In this document: positions 30,632-41,057 of the stretch, in pieces
How positions within the stretch are numbered: position 1 is the first letter of the stretch
Layout of the letters: every line of letters starts with the position of its first letter
Origin: Janthinobacterium saanense
GTDB taxonomy: Bacteria > Pseudomonadota > Gammaproteobacteria > Burkholderiales > Burkholderiaceae_D
Reading direction: 5' to 3'
Length of the DNA: 64,000 bases
NCBI RefSeq assembly: GCF_014200675.1
Contig: NZ_JACHCI010000001.1
Location: 1-64,000, forward strand
Position numbers and translations under genes: made by a program
Notes under the pieces: generated by a model
Database searches by the model: none
What the model was told of the DNA's origin: nothing
What the model saw: the letters and a program-made list of their open reading frames with translations, nothing else

Positions 30632-30909
30632 GGTAGCGTAATTCCGTATTCTGTCGTCCGCAAGCGGACGTGAAGCCTGCGCGTGCAGGCACCGCCAGTC
30701 AGGGTGGACTGGCACGAAGAATGGGAAGTCGGCTACGCGATCACGCGTCGGGCAAAAACCAGGTCAGCTCGCTAAAACGATGCTAAGGATCGACAGTGAT
30801 CAGGCAGCCGACAAGACGGCAGTATCCAGATGGCGCACGTTATCGACTCCTTTGAAGATGAGGTAGAGCGCCAGTGTGCCAGCAGCACGCAGTGGCGTCA
30901 ATCTGTATG

Positions 30910-31464
30910 TCAGCTACACATGCCGTAAGCCTTGCGCTCGTCAAAATAGCGGTAGGTAAAGGTGCGCACCGGATAGCGCTTGCCGCCGACCAGCATGTCG
31001 GGCATGGACAGGTCAAAACGCTGCGGCATCTGGCGCGGCAGTTGCAGGCGGATGCGCCATTGCGTCTCCTTGCTGTTGCCGACGGCGGAAAACATGATGG
31101 GCAGCTGTTCGATGACATCGACGATTTCCGCCTTCTGGCTCATGCCGCGCTGGTAGATGGTCAGGATCTTGGCCGTTGCAAACGGCTCCTTGTGCGGCTC
31201 TGCCAGCAAGAAGGACAATCGCGTAAAGCTGGCCTGGGTGCCCACGGGCAGCGTGAAGATCAGCGCCAGCTCCGTGCCGCCCGCCTGCAAGGTGACGGGC
31301 GGCGTGGCATAGATGCTGATACCGCGCGGCAGCTCGAAACGCGAGCCTTCCGTCCACGTCTTGCACTCGGGCGTGGTGGCCTGATACAGGCTGGGCGCCG
31401 TGTAATCGTCGCAGGCGGAGACGAGCAGCAGCAGTGGCAGGGCGAATAGAGCAGAGCGGCGCAT
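30910..31464 (-). CDS. Hypothetical lipoprotein
   Basis: I do not recognise the family. The 184-residue product begins MRRSALFALPLLLLVSACDD, a lipoprotein signal with lipobox VSAC (Cys18) followed by DD, which often means inner-membrane retention. The rest has alternating beta-type hydrophobicity (LALIFTLPVGTQASFTRLSF) and ends RTFTYRYFDERKAYGMCS. The open frame extends to 31551, but the lipoprotein start at 31464 is preferred. It stands alone between the broken rsgA gene and the xylose locus. Confidence 0.65.
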   Translation of the reverse strand: MRRSALFALPLLLLVSACDDYTAPSLYQATTPECKTWTEGSRFELPRGISIYATPPVTLQAGGTELALIFTLPVGTQASFTRLSFLLAEPHKEPFATAKILTIYQRGMSQKAEIVDVIEQLPIMFSAVGNSKETQWRIRLQLPRQMPQRFDLSMPDMLVGGKRYPVRTFTYRYFDERKAYGMCS

Positions 31465-31688
31465 GGCGATCACGGGTGGGGACAGGAGCCGACAGTGTAA
31501 GCGATCCACTCGTGGGCTACCAGCACGGCTTGTCGTGTTGCGATGCAGCATAGCGCTGCAGGATGTGGACTGGCGCTGGCCTTATGGCGTCTATCCGGCA
31601 TACCATCATGGCCATACGTGTCGCCTGCCTGTGGTCTGAGGCCTGAAGTATGGGCGGCGCGCCTCTCCACTTTCGCAAAGGAAGCAGC

Positions 31689-33242
31689 ATGAGTTCAATA
31701 TTGGGTATCAGCGGCGATGCCTTGATCAATGGCCAGGCCGTGCGCGGCACGCAAGCGTCTTTCCAGGCGTTTGATCCGGCGCAGGGCGTGGAAATCGCGC
31801 CTGCCTTCTACACCGTCGACAATGCACAGATAGACCAGGCCTGCCGCGCGGCGCAGGCCGCTTTCGATCCCTTCCGTGGCACGACGAACCTGCAGCGGGC
31901 CGACTTCCTGGAAGCCATCGGTGCGCAAATCCTGGCGCTGGGCGACGCGCTGATCGTGCGGGCCATGGCGGAAAGCGGCTTGCCGCGCGCCCGCCTGGAA
32001 GGTGAACGGGGCCGCACGGTGGGCCAGCTGAAGCTGTTCGCCGACCTGCTGCGTGCAGGCGCATGGCAGGATATCCGCGTCGACAAGCCACTGCCCGAGC
32101 GTGCGCCGCCGCGCCCTGAACTGCGTTTGCGCATGATAGGCCTGGGGCCCGTCGCCGTGTTCGGGGCGAGTAATTTTCCGCTGGCGTTTTCGGTGGCAGG
32201 CGGCGACACGGCGGCCGCGCTGGCCGCTGGTTGTCCGGTAGTGGCCAAGGCCCATCCGGCCCATCCCGGCACCTCCGAACTGGTGGCGCGCGCCGTCGTG
32301 CAAGCGGTGGCTGACTGCGGCTTGCCGGCTGGCGTATTTGGTTTGCTGACGGGCGTGGGCAATGCGCTGGGCGGCGAGCTGGTGCGCCATCCCGCCATCC
32401 AGGCTGTCGGCTTTACAGGTTCGCGCCAGGGTGGCGTGGCCCTGATGGCGATAGCCGCCGCCCGCCCGCAGCCCATCCCCGTGTATGCGGAAATGAGCAG
32501 CATCAATCCCGTGTTCCTGTTGCCGCAGGCGCTCGCTGCGCGCGGTGAATCCATCGCCGCCGGCCTGGCTGCCTCGCTGACCATGGGCGTGGGCCAGTTC
32601 TGCACCAATCCTGGCCTGGTACTAGGGCTGGCCGGCAGCCACTTCGAGCACTTCGGTTTCAGTCTTGCCAAGGCACTGGGAGCGGCGCCGGCCGGCGTCA
32701 TGCTCACACCGGGCATCGCTGCCAACTACCAGCGCGGCGTGGTCCATTTGGCCAGCCAGGATGGCGTGCAGACGATGCTGGAACCGGTGGCGTCCGATAC
32801 GTGCAAGGCCTTGCCGGCCGTATTCCGCACGACGAGTGCGGCCTTTCTTGCCAGCGCCGCGCTGGCCGAAGAAGTGTTCGGGCCCGTCACCTTGCTGGTC
32901 GAATGCACGGATGTCGACGACATGCTGTCCATCACGGAGCAACTGGAAGGGCAGCTGACAGCCACCCTGCAAATGGATGCGGGCGACCTGGAAGCGGCGC
33001 GCCGTTTGCTGCCGGCGCTGGAGCGCAAGGTGGGCCGCATCCTCGCCAACGGCTATCCGACCGGCGTGGAAGTGGCCAGCGCCATGGTGCATGGCGGGCC
33101 CTATCCCGCCACCTCGGATGGCCGCAGCACCTCGGTGGGCACGGCGGCGATTCAACGCTTCCTGCGGCCCGTGTGCTATCAGAATTTTGATGAGGCCTTG
33201 CTGCCGCAGGCCTTGCGCGACGGCGTGCCTGGGCACTCCTGA
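31689..33242 (+). CDS. 2-oxoglutarate semialdehyde (2,5-dioxopentanoate) dehydrogenase, Weimberg pathway
   Basis: A 517-residue aldehyde dehydrogenase of the NADP-linked subfamily that oxidises 2-oxoglutarate semialdehyde to 2-oxoglutarate, the last step of non-phosphorylative pentose catabolism. Subfamily features are GPVAVFGASNFPLAFSVAGGDTAAALAAGCP (here near residues 154-184), HPAHPGTSELV, GFTGSRQGG and the catalytic Cys in MGVGQFCTNPGLVLG. AAAGGAAGCAGC precedes the ATG; the open frame upstream to 31650 is not convincing. A terminator follows, so it is probably a separate transcript from xylX onward. Confidence 0.87.
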   Translation: MSSILGISGDALINGQAVRGTQASFQAFDPAQGVEIAPAFYTVDNAQIDQACRAAQAAFDPFRGTTNLQRADFLEAIGAQILALGDALIVRAMAESGLPRARLEGERGRTVGQLKLFADLLRAGAWQDIRVDKPLPERAPPRPELRLRMIGLGPVAVFGASNFPLAFSVAGGDTAAALAAGCPVVAKAHPAHPGTSELVARAVVQAVADCGLPAGVFGLLTGVGNALGGELVRHPAIQAVGFTGSRQGGVALMAIAAARPQPIPVYAEMSSINPVFLLPQALAARGESIAAGLAASLTMGVGQFCTNPGLVLGLAGSHFEHFGFSLAKALGAAPAGVMLTPGIAANYQRGVVHLASQDGVQTMLEPVASDTCKALPAVFRTTSAAFLASAALAEEVFGPVTLLVECTDVDDMLSITEQLEGQLTATLQMDAGDLEAARRLLPALERKVGRILANGYPTGVEVASAMVHGGPYPATSDGRSTSVGTAAIQRFLRPVCYQNFDEALLPQALRDGVPGHS

Positions 33243-33263
33243 GACGGCTGAAGGGAAGAAAAC

Positions 33264-33286
33264 AAAGGCGCTGCGGCGCCTTTTTT
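33264..33286 (+). terminator. Terminator after the semialdehyde dehydrogenase gene
   Basis: AAAGGCGC / GCGCCTTT stem, short loop, then TTTTTTC. Confidence 0.85.
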
Positions 33287-33322
33287 CATGGCTTGGCCTA
33301 TGCTGCATTGCAATAAGAATAA

Positions 33323-33341
33323 TCATCAAGCATTTTGGTGA
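33323..33341. promoter_or_regulatory. Pseudo-palindrome upstream of xylX, candidate XylR site
   Basis: TCATCAA-GCATT-TTGGTGA (one mismatch in 7-bp arms) lies in an AT-rich patch inside the 187-bp gap before xylX. An outer GCAAT...ATTGC pair flanks it. Position suggests an operator for the AraC-type XylR encoded downstream; not supported beyond that. Confidence 0.3.
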
Positions 33342-33429
33342 TTTTCGTAATTGCGGTGGCTCAGGGCTGCGCGCAGAATCGGTACCACCTTGCAGTCATC
33401 CCTTAGTTCCACGCCTTCGAGAGTCCCGC

Positions 33430-34590
33430 ATGCAGCCGATTTCACCATCCACCATCTTGCCTGTCGATTTCAACGCCGCCGTGCTGGTGGGGCGTATCTG
33501 GCGCGATGGTCCCTGCGTCATCGCCGTGCGCAACGGCGAAGTGATCGACATCACGCAGACGGTGTCCACGGTGGCTGAGCTGCTCGACAGCGGCGATGCG
33601 CTCGGCATCGCCCGCCACGCGCCCGGTGTTTCGCTGGGCCCCGTACAGGCGCTGCTGGAACTGGCCTTGTCCGCTCCCGTCGACCAGCCCCTGTTATTGG
33701 CGCCATGCGACCTGCAAGCGATCAAGGCCTGCGGCGTGACATTCGCCGTCAGCCTGCTCGAAAGAGTGATCGAGGAACAGGCCGGGGGCGACGCGGCGCG
33801 TGCCGCGAGCCTGCGCACCGCGCTGCAAGACACCCTGGGCAGCGATTTATCGGCCCTGCGTCCCGGCTCGGATGCGGCGCAGCGCTTGAAGCAGCAGCTG
33901 CAGCAGCGCGGCGCCTGGTCGCAGTATATGGAAGTGGGCATCGGTCCCGATGCGGAAGTGTTTACCAAGGCGCAAGCCATGTCCGCCGTCGGCTGCGGCG
34001 CGCAAGTGGGCTTGCTGCCGAACTCCGCCTGGAACAACCCGGAACCGGAGATCGTCCTGGCCGTCAACAGCCGTGGCGAGGTGCTGGGCGCGACCCTGGG
34101 CAACGATGTGAATTTGCGCGACATCGAAGGGCGCAGCGCGCTCTTGCTGGGCAAGGCCAAGGACAACAACGGCTCCTGCGCCATCGGTCCCTTCATCCGT
34201 CTGTTCGACGAGGGCTTCACGCTCGATACCGTGCGCCAGGCGGAAGTGTCGCTGCTGATCGAAGGTGCCGATGACGGTTTTGTGCTGGAAGGCGCCAGTT
34301 TCATGCGCGAGATCAGCCGTGATCCGCTCGACCTGGTACGCCAGACGGCGGGTGATTATCACCAGTATCCGGACGGCTTCATGCTCTTCCTGGGCACCAT
34401 GTTCTCGCCCGTGAAAGACCGCGATGAGCCGGGCGGCGGTTTCACGCACCACCTGGGCGACCGGGTCACCATCGCCAGTGCCGCGCTGGGCGCCCTGGTC
34501 AATCAAGTGCAGCGCTGCGACGCGATCCCGCCATGGACCTTTGGCGTGCGCGCGCTATATCAAAACCTGGCCAGCCGCGGCTTGCTCTGA
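33430..34590 (+). CDS. xylX: FAH-family 2-keto-3-deoxy-D-xylonate dehydratase (XylX)
   Basis: A 386-residue fumarylacetoacetate-hydrolase superfamily protein whose length and segments fit XylX, which dehydrates 2-keto-3-deoxyxylonate to 2-oxoglutarate semialdehyde. The FAH core begins near EVGIGPDAEVFTKAQAMSAV, with metal-binding EPEIVLAVNSRGEVLGATLGND and LRDIEGRSALLLGKAKDNNG. The C-terminus FTHHLGDRVTIASAALGALVNQV is typical. The ATG at 33430 gives the conserved MQPISPSTILPVDFNAAVLV N-terminus; the longer open frame overlaps the previous gene. The next gene is the pathway's xylose dehydrogenase. Confidence 0.85.
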   Translation: MQPISPSTILPVDFNAAVLVGRIWRDGPCVIAVRNGEVIDITQTVSTVAELLDSGDALGIARHAPGVSLGPVQALLELALSAPVDQPLLLAPCDLQAIKACGVTFAVSLLERVIEEQAGGDAARAASLRTALQDTLGSDLSALRPGSDAAQRLKQQLQQRGAWSQYMEVGIGPDAEVFTKAQAMSAVGCGAQVGLLPNSAWNNPEPEIVLAVNSRGEVLGATLGNDVNLRDIEGRSALLLGKAKDNNGSCAIGPFIRLFDEGFTLDTVRQAEVSLLIEGADDGFVLEGASFMREISRDPLDLVRQTAGDYHQYPDGFMLFLGTMFSPVKDRDEPGGGFTHHLGDRVTIASAALGALVNQVQRCDAIPPWTFGVRALYQNLASRGLL

Positions 34591-34623
34591 TCCGATTTCT
34601 ACAATAAGAAGAGAGACTTTTTT

Positions 34624-35391
34624 ATGCAGCATGCGACTTATCCCAGCCTGGCCAACAAGCGCGTCGTCATTACGGGCGGTGGCACCGGCATTGGCGTGGC
34701 CATCGTCGAAGCGTTTGCGCGCCAGGGTGCCCACGTCACCTTTCTCGACATCGCCCGCGAGGCTTCACAGGCGCTGCAAGCGCAGCTGGCCCACTTGCCA
34801 CAGCCGCCCGTTTTCCGCTATTGCGACCTGACCGACCTCGCTGCGCTGGCCACCACCTTTGCCGACATCGAGCGCAGCGCCGGCGCGGCCGATATCCTCG
34901 TCAACAACGCGGCCAACGATGACCGCCATCAGTTGCAGGACGTGACGCCCGCCTACTGGGATGAGCGCATCGCGGTGAACCTGCGCCACCAGTATTTTTG
35001 CGCCCAGGCCGTGGCGCCCGCCATGCGTACCAAACGCAGCGGCGTGATCCTCAACCTGGGCTCGATTTCCTGGCATCTGGCGCAAGCCAATTTGTCGATC
35101 TACATGACGGCCAAGGCCGGCATTGAAGGCTTGACGCATGGCCTGGCGCGCGACCTGGGTGTTGACGGCATCCGCGTCAACTGCATCATTCCGGGGGCCG
35201 TGCGCACGCCGCGCCAGGAGCGTTTGTGGCATACGCCGGAAGCGGAAGCCGTGATCCTGCAAGGCCAGTGTTTGCAGACGCGCGTCGAGCCGGATGACGT
35301 GGCGGCGCTGGCGCTGTTCCTCGCTTCCGACAATGCCGCCAAGTGCACGGGGCGCGAGTACTTTGTCGACGCGGGCTGGTACGGCGCATGA
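34624..35391 (+). CDS. xylB: D-xylose 1-dehydrogenase, SDR family (XylB)
   Basis: XylB oxidises D-xylose to xylonolactone with NAD, the first Weimberg step. It has 255 residues with TGGGTGIGVAIVEAF (cofactor loop), NNAAND, catalytic Ser in LNLGSISWHLAQ and YMTAK (Tyr/Lys). The SISWHL segment is shared with Caulobacter-type xylose dehydrogenase and with the paralogue at 51 kb in this window. Its stop overlaps the xylD start (ATGA). Confidence 0.87.
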   Translation: MQHATYPSLANKRVVITGGGTGIGVAIVEAFARQGAHVTFLDIAREASQALQAQLAHLPQPPVFRYCDLTDLAALATTFADIERSAGAADILVNNAANDDRHQLQDVTPAYWDERIAVNLRHQYFCAQAVAPAMRTKRSGVILNLGSISWHLAQANLSIYMTAKAGIEGLTHGLARDLGVDGIRVNCIIPGAVRTPRQERLWHTPEAEAVILQGQCLQTRVEPDDVAALALFLASDNAAKCTGREYFVDAGWYGA

Positions 35392-37175
35392 GTAACTCGG
35401 CCACAGCACCGGTGCGCCGCTTCCGCTCGCAGGACTGGTTCGACAATCCCGACCATATCGACATGACGGCGCTGTATCTGGAACGCTTCATGAACTACGG
35501 GATCACGGCCGAGGAACTGCGTTCGGGCCGGCCCATCATCGGCATCGCGCAAAGCGGCAGCGATATCAGTCCCTGCAACCGCATCCACCTGGAACTGGCC
35601 AAACGCGTGCGCGACGGCATCCGCGATGCGGGCGGCATCCCGATGGAATTCCCGCTGCATCCGATCTTTGAAAACTGCCGCCGTCCCACGGCGGCGCTGG
35701 ACCGCAACCTGGCTTACCTGGGCCTGGTGGAGATTTTGCACGGTTATCCTATCGACGCCGTGGTGCTGACGACGGGCTGCGACAAGACCACGCCGGCCCA
35801 GCTGATGGCCGCCGCCACGGTGGACATTCCCGCCATCGTGCTGTCGGGTGGCCCCATGCTCGACGGCTGGATGGATGGCGAATTGGTAGGTTCGGGCGCC
35901 GCCATCTGGAAGGGCCGCCGCCAACTGGCCGCAGGCGCCATCGACAATGATAAATTCCTGCAGATCGCCGCCGCCTCGGCGCCTTCCGCCGGGCACTGCA
36001 ACACCATGGGTACGGCGTCGACCATGAATGCGCTGGCCGAGGCTCTGGGCATGTCGCTCACGGGCTGCTCGGCGATACCCGCGCCCTACCGTGAGCGGGG
36101 CCAGATCGCCTATGAAACGGGGCGCCGCATCGTCGAGCTGGCGCATGCCGACGTGCGCCCGTCACACATTTTGACGCGTGAAGCTTTTCTCGACGCCATC
36201 ATCGTCAATGCCGCCATCGGCGGCTCCACCAACGCCCAGCCACACCTGATGGCCATGGCCCGCCACGCAGGCGTGGAACTGCATTCGAGCGACTGGATGG
36301 CACATGGTTACGACGTGCCGCTGCTGCTGAACATGCAGCCGGCCGGGAAGTATCTGGGCGAGCGTTTTCACCGCGCCGGCGGCGTGCCGGCGGTGATGTG
36401 GGAGCTGTTGCAGGCCGGTTTGCTGCACGCCGAGCGCCCCACCGTCACGGGCTTGAGCATGGCGGCCAACCTGGCGGGCCGCGAAAGCGCCGACCGCGAG
36501 ATGATCCGCCCTTTCCATGCGCCGCTGAAGGAAAAAGCGGGTTTCCTCGCATTGCAGGGCAATCTGTTCGATTTCGCCATCATGAAAACCAGCGTGATCT
36601 CGGCCCAGTTCCGCGAGCGCTATCTGTCGCGCCCCGGCAGCGAGGGCGTGTTCGAGGCGCGCGCCATCGTGTTTGACGGTTCCGCCGATTATCACGCGCG
36701 CATCAACGACCCAGCCCTGGCCATCGACGACAGCTGCATGCTGGTGATGCGCGGCGCCGGTCCCGTGGGTTGGCCCGGTTCGGCCGAAGTGGTCAATATG
36801 CAGCCGCCCGACGCACTGCTCAAGGCCGGCATATTGAACCTGCCTACCCTGGGCGACGGGCGCCAGTCGGGCACTTCGGACAGCCCCTCGATCTTGAACG
36901 CCTCGCCGGAAAGCGCGGTGGGCGGCGGCCTGGCGCTGCTGCGCACGGGCGACACCATCCGCGTCGACCTGAATGCGGGCCGCTGCGACATGCTGGTCGA
37001 TGCCGCCGAACTGGTGCGCCGCGCGCAGGAATTGCCACCGCCCGTGAACGATAGCGCCACGCCGTGGCAGGAAATTTACCGCGCCAGCGTGGGCCAGCTG
37101 GAGACGGGCGCCTGCATGGAACTGGCCTTGAAATACCGCGCCGTGGGGCAGACGCTGCCACGCCATAACCATTGA
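35388..37175 (+). CDS. xylD: D-xylonate dehydratase, IlvD/Edd family (XylD)
   Basis: XylD converts D-xylonate to 2-keto-3-deoxyxylonate using a [2Fe-2S] cluster and Mg2+. It has 595 residues, the usual length. Putative cluster cysteines lie in AQSGSDISPCNRIH, TTGCDKTTPAQ (with the Mg-binding lysine) and AGHCNTMGTASTMN. It is the most divergent of three IlvD/Edd paralogues in the window: the first motif reads AQSGSDISPCN where the other two read CNTWSELTPCN. Translationally coupled to xylB. Confidence 0.9.
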   Translation: MSNSATAPVRRFRSQDWFDNPDHIDMTALYLERFMNYGITAEELRSGRPIIGIAQSGSDISPCNRIHLELAKRVRDGIRDAGGIPMEFPLHPIFENCRRPTAALDRNLAYLGLVEILHGYPIDAVVLTTGCDKTTPAQLMAAATVDIPAIVLSGGPMLDGWMDGELVGSGAAIWKGRRQLAAGAIDNDKFLQIAAASAPSAGHCNTMGTASTMNALAEALGMSLTGCSAIPAPYRERGQIAYETGRRIVELAHADVRPSHILTREAFLDAIIVNAAIGGSTNAQPHLMAMARHAGVELHSSDWMAHGYDVPLLLNMQPAGKYLGERFHRAGGVPAVMWELLQAGLLHAERPTVTGLSMAANLAGRESADREMIRPFHAPLKEKAGFLALQGNLFDFAIMKTSVISAQFRERYLSRPGSEGVFEARAIVFDGSADYHARINDPALAIDDSCMLVMRGAGPVGWPGSAEVVNMQPPDALLKAGILNLPTLGDGRQSGTSDSPSILNASPESAVGGGLALLRTGDTIRVDLNAGRCDMLVDAAELVRRAQELPPPVNDSATPWQEIYRASVGQLETGACMELALKYRAVGQTLPRHNH

Positions 37176-37239
37176 TGTAGGAAGCCGCAACACCTGTAGT
37201 GAAAAACGTTCTTAATAAAATCCAACAAGGAGACACGTA

Positions 37240-38241
37240 ATGAACAAGATCATCAGTGCAGCCCTCATGACCGCCATGCTGGCGCTGACCAGCGGTTCCG
37301 TCCTGGCCGACGCCAAAAATCCGAAGATCGGTTTTTCCATCGACGACCTGCGCGTGGAGCGCTGGACGCGCGACCGCGACTTCTTTATCGCCGCCGCCGA
37401 AAAGCAGGGTGCCAAGGTCTTCGTGCAGTCGGCCGACGCCAGTGAGCAGCGCCAGATTTCGCAAATTGAAAACCTGATTTCGCGCGGCGTGGACGTGCTG
37501 GTGATCGTGCCCTTCAATGCGACTGTCCTCAACAACACCGTCAAGGAAGCAAAAAAAGCCGGCATCAAGGTGCTGTCGTATGACCGTTTGATCCTGAACG
37601 CCGATATCGACGCCTACATCTCTTTCGATAACGAGAAAGTGGGCGAGATGCAGGCCGAAGGCGTGGTCAAGCTGCAGCCCAAGGGTAATTACTACCTGCT
37701 GGGCGGCGCACCGACCGACAACAACGCCAAGATGCTGCGCGAAGGACAGATGAAAGTCTTGAAGCCTTATATCGACAAGGGCGACATCAAGGTCGTCGGC
37801 CAGCAATGGGTCAAGGACTGGAGCGCTTCGGAAGCCTTGTCCATCGTGGAAAACGCGCTGACGGCCAATAAAAACAAGATCGACGCCATCGTCGCCTCGA
37901 ACGACGGCACGGCCGGCGGCGCCATCCAGGCCCTGGCCGCGCAAAAACTGGCCGGCAAAGTGCCGGTGTCGGGCCAGGACGCCGACCTGGCGGCCGTCAA
38001 GCGCGTGATCGCCGGCACGCAGGCGATGACCGTCTACAAGCCCTTGAAAACCATCGCCTCGGAGGCGGCCACGCTGGCCGTGCAACTGGCCCGCAATGAA
38101 AAGCCGGCCTATAACTCCAGCTATGACAATGGCTTGAAAAAAGTCAGCACGGTGCTGTTGAAACCGACGCCGCTGACCAAGGCGAACGTGAATATTCTCG
38201 TCGATGATGGGTTTTATACGAAGGCGCAGCTGGGAAATTGA
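37240..38241 (+). CDS. xylF: D-xylose periplasmic binding protein XylF
   Basis: XylF (333 residues) delivers xylose to XylGH. A signal peptide ends at SVLADA (about residue 24). The mature protein shares strong blocks with Escherichia coli XylF: IDDLRVERWTRDRD, KVFVQSADASEQRQISQIEN, RGVDVLVIVPFNATVL, IDAYISFDNEKVGEMQ and SNDGTAGGAIQALAAQ. CAAGGAGACACG is a strong ribosome-binding site. A hairpin separates it from xylG. Confidence 0.94.
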   Translation: MNKIISAALMTAMLALTSGSVLADAKNPKIGFSIDDLRVERWTRDRDFFIAAAEKQGAKVFVQSADASEQRQISQIENLISRGVDVLVIVPFNATVLNNTVKEAKKAGIKVLSYDRLILNADIDAYISFDNEKVGEMQAEGVVKLQPKGNYYLLGGAPTDNNAKMLREGQMKVLKPYIDKGDIKVVGQQWVKDWSASEALSIVENALTANKNKIDAIVASNDGTAGGAIQALAAQKLAGKVPVSGQDADLAAVKRVIAGTQAMTVYKPLKTIASEAATLAVQLARNEKPAYNSSYDNGLKKVSTVLLKPTPLTKANVNILVDDGFYTKAQLGN

Positions 38242-38253
38242 TCCTTGCGTGAT

Positions 38254-38288
38254 GCCGGCTTGCGCGCTGCGCGCCAAGCCGGCCTTTT
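38254..38288 (+). other. Hairpin between xylF and xylG (attenuator/stabiliser)
   Basis: GCCGGCTT / AAGCCGGC outer stem with GC-rich inner pairing, then CTTTTT. It can act as a leaky terminator giving more XylF than XylGH, the usual stoichiometry for binding-protein transporters. Confidence 0.75.
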
Positions 38289-38315
38289 TCCTTCGTATCC
38301 GCAACGAGAGTGAGC

Positions 38316-39887
38316 ATGTCCGACTATCTGCTTGAAATGAAAGGCATCGTCAAACAGTTTGGCGGTGTCCGCGCGCTCGACGGCATCGACCTGCAGGTGC
38401 GGGCCGGCGAGTGCATCGGTTTGTGCGGCGAGAATGGCGCCGGCAAGTCGACCTTGATGAAGGTGCTGTCCGGCGTCTATCCGCATGGCAGCTGGGAGGG
38501 CGAGATCCTGTGGGAAGGCAAACCCCTGCGGGCGCAGTCGATCCGCGATACGGAAGACGCGGGCATCATCATCATCCACCAGGAGCTGATGCTGGTGCCG
38601 CAGCTGTCCGTGGCCGAGAATATCTTCATGGGCCGAGAAATCACCCTGCCCGGCGGGCGCATGCATTACGCGGCCATGTACAAGCGCGCCGACGAACTGC
38701 TGCGTGAATTGAAGATCCCGGAACTGAACGTGGCGCTGCCGGTGATGAATTACGGCGGCGGCCACCAGCAGCTGGTGGAGATCGCCAAGGCGCTCAACAA
38801 GAATGCGCGTTTGCTGATCCTCGATGAACCCTCGTCGTCGCTGACGGCCTCTGAAATCGCCATGCTGCTCGATATTTTGCGTGCATTGAAGGCGCGTGGC
38901 GTCACCTGCATTTATATCTCGCACAAGCTCGATGAAGTGGCCGCCATTTGCGACACCATCGTCGTCATCCGCGACGGCAAGCATATCGCCACCACGCCGA
39001 TGGCGCAGATGAATGTGGAGCGCATCATCGCGCAAATGGTGGGCCGCGAAATGAGCCAGCTGTATCCGCAGCGCGGGCCGCAGCCGGCCATCGGCGAAGT
39101 GCTGTTCGAGGCGCGCCACGTGAGCTGCATCGATGCCGACAACCCGCAGCGCAAGCGCGTCGACGATGTGTCCTTCAGCTTGCGCAAGGGAGAAATCCTC
39201 GGTATCGCAGGGCTGGTCGGCGCGGGACGCACGGAACTCGTTTCCGCGCTGTTCGGCGCTTATCAGGGGCCATGCCAGGCCGAGGTGTGGCTCGATGGCC
39301 AGCGCATCGATACCTCGACGCCGCAAAAAGCGATTGCCAGGGGCCTGGCCATGGTGCCGGAAGACCGCAAGCACCACGGCATCGTGCCCGACCTCGACGT
39401 GGGGCAGAACATCACCCTGGCCGTGCTGGGCCAATTTGCACGCGCCACGCGCATTGATGGCGAGGCTGAACGGATGGCCGTGCGCGGTGAAATCGCGCAG
39501 CTGGAACTGAAGGCGGCCAGTCCCACCTTGCCGATCACCAGCCTGTCCGGTGGCAACCAGCAAAAGGCCGTGCTGGCCAAGATGCTGCTGACGCGCCCGC
39601 GCGTGCTGATACTCGACGAACCCACGCGCGGCGTGGACGTGGGCGCGAAATATGAAATCTACAAATTGATGCTGGCGCTGGCCGACCAGGGCGTGGCCAT
39701 CATCATGGTGTCATCGGAACTGGCTGAAGTGCTGGGCGTATCCGACCGCGTGCTGGTGATGGGCGAAGGGCGGCTGCGCGGCGACTTCATCAACGATGGC
39801 CTGAGCCAGGAAACCGTGCTGGCGGCGGCGCTGGCCCAGCATCCGGCGCCTGGCGCCAACCATGTACACAAGGAACCCGCCGCATGA
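38316..39887 (+). CDS. xylG: Xylose ABC transporter ATPase XylG
   Basis: Tandem-ABC sugar ATPase, 523 residues. Domain 1 has Walker [18 protein letters not shown], signature [15 protein letters not shown] and Walker [12 protein letters not shown]. Domain 2 has the usual degenerate P-loop [16 protein letters not shown], signature [15 protein letters not shown] and [11 protein letters not shown]. An in-frame GTG at 38310 is possible; the ATG at 38316 is 5 nt after GAGAG. The last 4 nt overlap xylH. Confidence 0.94.
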   Translation: MSDYLLEMKGIVKQFGGVRALDGIDLQVRAGECIGLCGENGAGKSTLMKVLSGVYPHGSWEGEILWEGKPLRAQSIRDTEDAGIIIIHQELMLVPQLSVAENIFMGREITLPGGRMHYAAMYKRADELLRELKIPELNVALPVMNYGGGHQQLVEIAKALNKNARLLILDEPSSSLTASEIAMLLDILRALKARGVTCIYISHKLDEVAAICDTIVVIRDGKHIATTPMAQMNVERIIAQMVGREMSQLYPQRGPQPAIGEVLFEARHVSCIDADNPQRKRVDDVSFSLRKGEILGIAGLVGAGRTELVSALFGAYQGPCQAEVWLDGQRIDTSTPQKAIARGLAMVPEDRKHHGIVPDLDVGQNITLAVLGQFARATRIDGEAERMAVRGEIAQLELKAASPTLPITSLSGGNQQKAVLAKMLLTRPRVLILDEPTRGVDVGAKYEIYKLMLALADQGVAIIMVSSELAEVLGVSDRVLVMGEGRLRGDFINDGLSQETVLAAALAQHPAPGANHVHKEPAA

Positions 39888-41026
39888 AAGCCATGAGCGT
39901 AAAACAGCTGTTCACCCAATACAAGATGCTGGCCCTGCTGATCGCCGTGGCGTTGATCTGGGCCTTCTTTTCGTGGAAGACGCAAGGCAGTTTCGTCACG
40001 CCGCGCAATCTGTCCAACCTGCTGCGCCAGATGTCGGTCACGGGCATCCTTGCCTGCGGCATGGTGCTGGTGATTATCGCCGGCGAGATCGACCTGTCGA
40101 TCGGTTCCCTGCTGGGGCTATTGGGCGGCATCGCCGCCGTGCTCGACGTAACGCAGCACTGGCCGCTGGCGCTGAACCTGGCTGCGGTGCTGGGCTGCGG
40201 CCTGGTGATCGGCCTGTTGAATGGCTACCTGACGGCCTACCGGGGCATCCCGTCATTCATCGTCGGTCTGGGCGGCATGCTGGCCTATCGCGGCATTTTG
40301 CTGGGCATCACGGGCGGCATCACGATTGCGCCCGTCTCCGATCCGCTGGTCTACCTGGGCCAGGGTTATTTGCCAGCCTTGCCCGGCATCGCGCTTGGCA
40401 TTGGCCTGTTCCTGCTGGCCGCATTCCTGACGTGGCGATCACGCACCAGCCGCGCGCAGCATGGCTTGCCGCAAACGGCGGGGTGGGCCGATGGCTTGCG
40501 CGTGATCGTCATCGGCGCCGTGCTGTACGCCTTCGTGCAGACGTTGAACGATTATGAAGGCATCCCCTTGCCCGTGCTGCTGTTGCTGGCGCTGCTGGGA
40601 TTGTTCAGCTACATCACCAGCCAGACGGTGTTCGGGCGGCGCATCTACGCCGTGGGCAGCAATATGGAGGCAACGCGCCTGTCGGGCATCAATGTGAAAG
40701 CCGTCAAGCTTTGGATCTTTGGCATCATGGGCCTGATGTGCGCACTGGCGGGCCTGATCAACACGGGCCGCCTGGCGGCCGGCTCGCCGTCGGCCGGCAC
40801 CTTCAGCGAGTTGGACGCTATCGCCGCCTGTTTTATTGGCGGCACCTCGATGCGCGGCGGCTCGGGAACCGTGTATGGCGCCCTGATAGGCGCGCTGGTG
40901 ATGGCCAGCCTCGATAACGGCATGTCCATGCTGGACGTCGATACTTACTGGCAGATGATAGTAAAAGGCAGTATCCTGACCCTGGCGGTATGGGTGGACG
41001 TCAGCACCCGCGCTGGACGCCGATAG
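39884..41026 (+). CDS. xylH: Xylose ABC transporter permease XylH
   Basis: A 380-residue polytopic permease of the BPD_transp_2 family. Motifs are [41 protein letters not shown] and the cytoplasmic [20 protein letters not shown]. The C-terminal [22 protein letters not shown] is also typical. It starts inside the xylG stop (ATGA). Confidence 0.94.
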   Translation: MKAMSVKQLFTQYKMLALLIAVALIWAFFSWKTQGSFVTPRNLSNLLRQMSVTGILACGMVLVIIAGEIDLSIGSLLGLLGGIAAVLDVTQHWPLALNLAAVLGCGLVIGLLNGYLTAYRGIPSFIVGLGGMLAYRGILLGITGGITIAPVSDPLVYLGQGYLPALPGIALGIGLFLLAAFLTWRSRTSRAQHGLPQTAGWADGLRVIVIGAVLYAFVQTLNDYEGIPLPVLLLLALLGLFSYITSQTVFGRRIYAVGSNMEATRLSGINVKAVKLWIFGIMGLMCALAGLINTGRLAAGSPSAGTFSELDAIAACFIGGTSMRGGSGTVYGALIGALVMASLDNGMSMLDVDTYWQMIVKGSILTLAVWVDVSTRAGRR

Positions 41027-41057
41027 CCCTAAAAAAAACTGGCACGGAGGAGACACG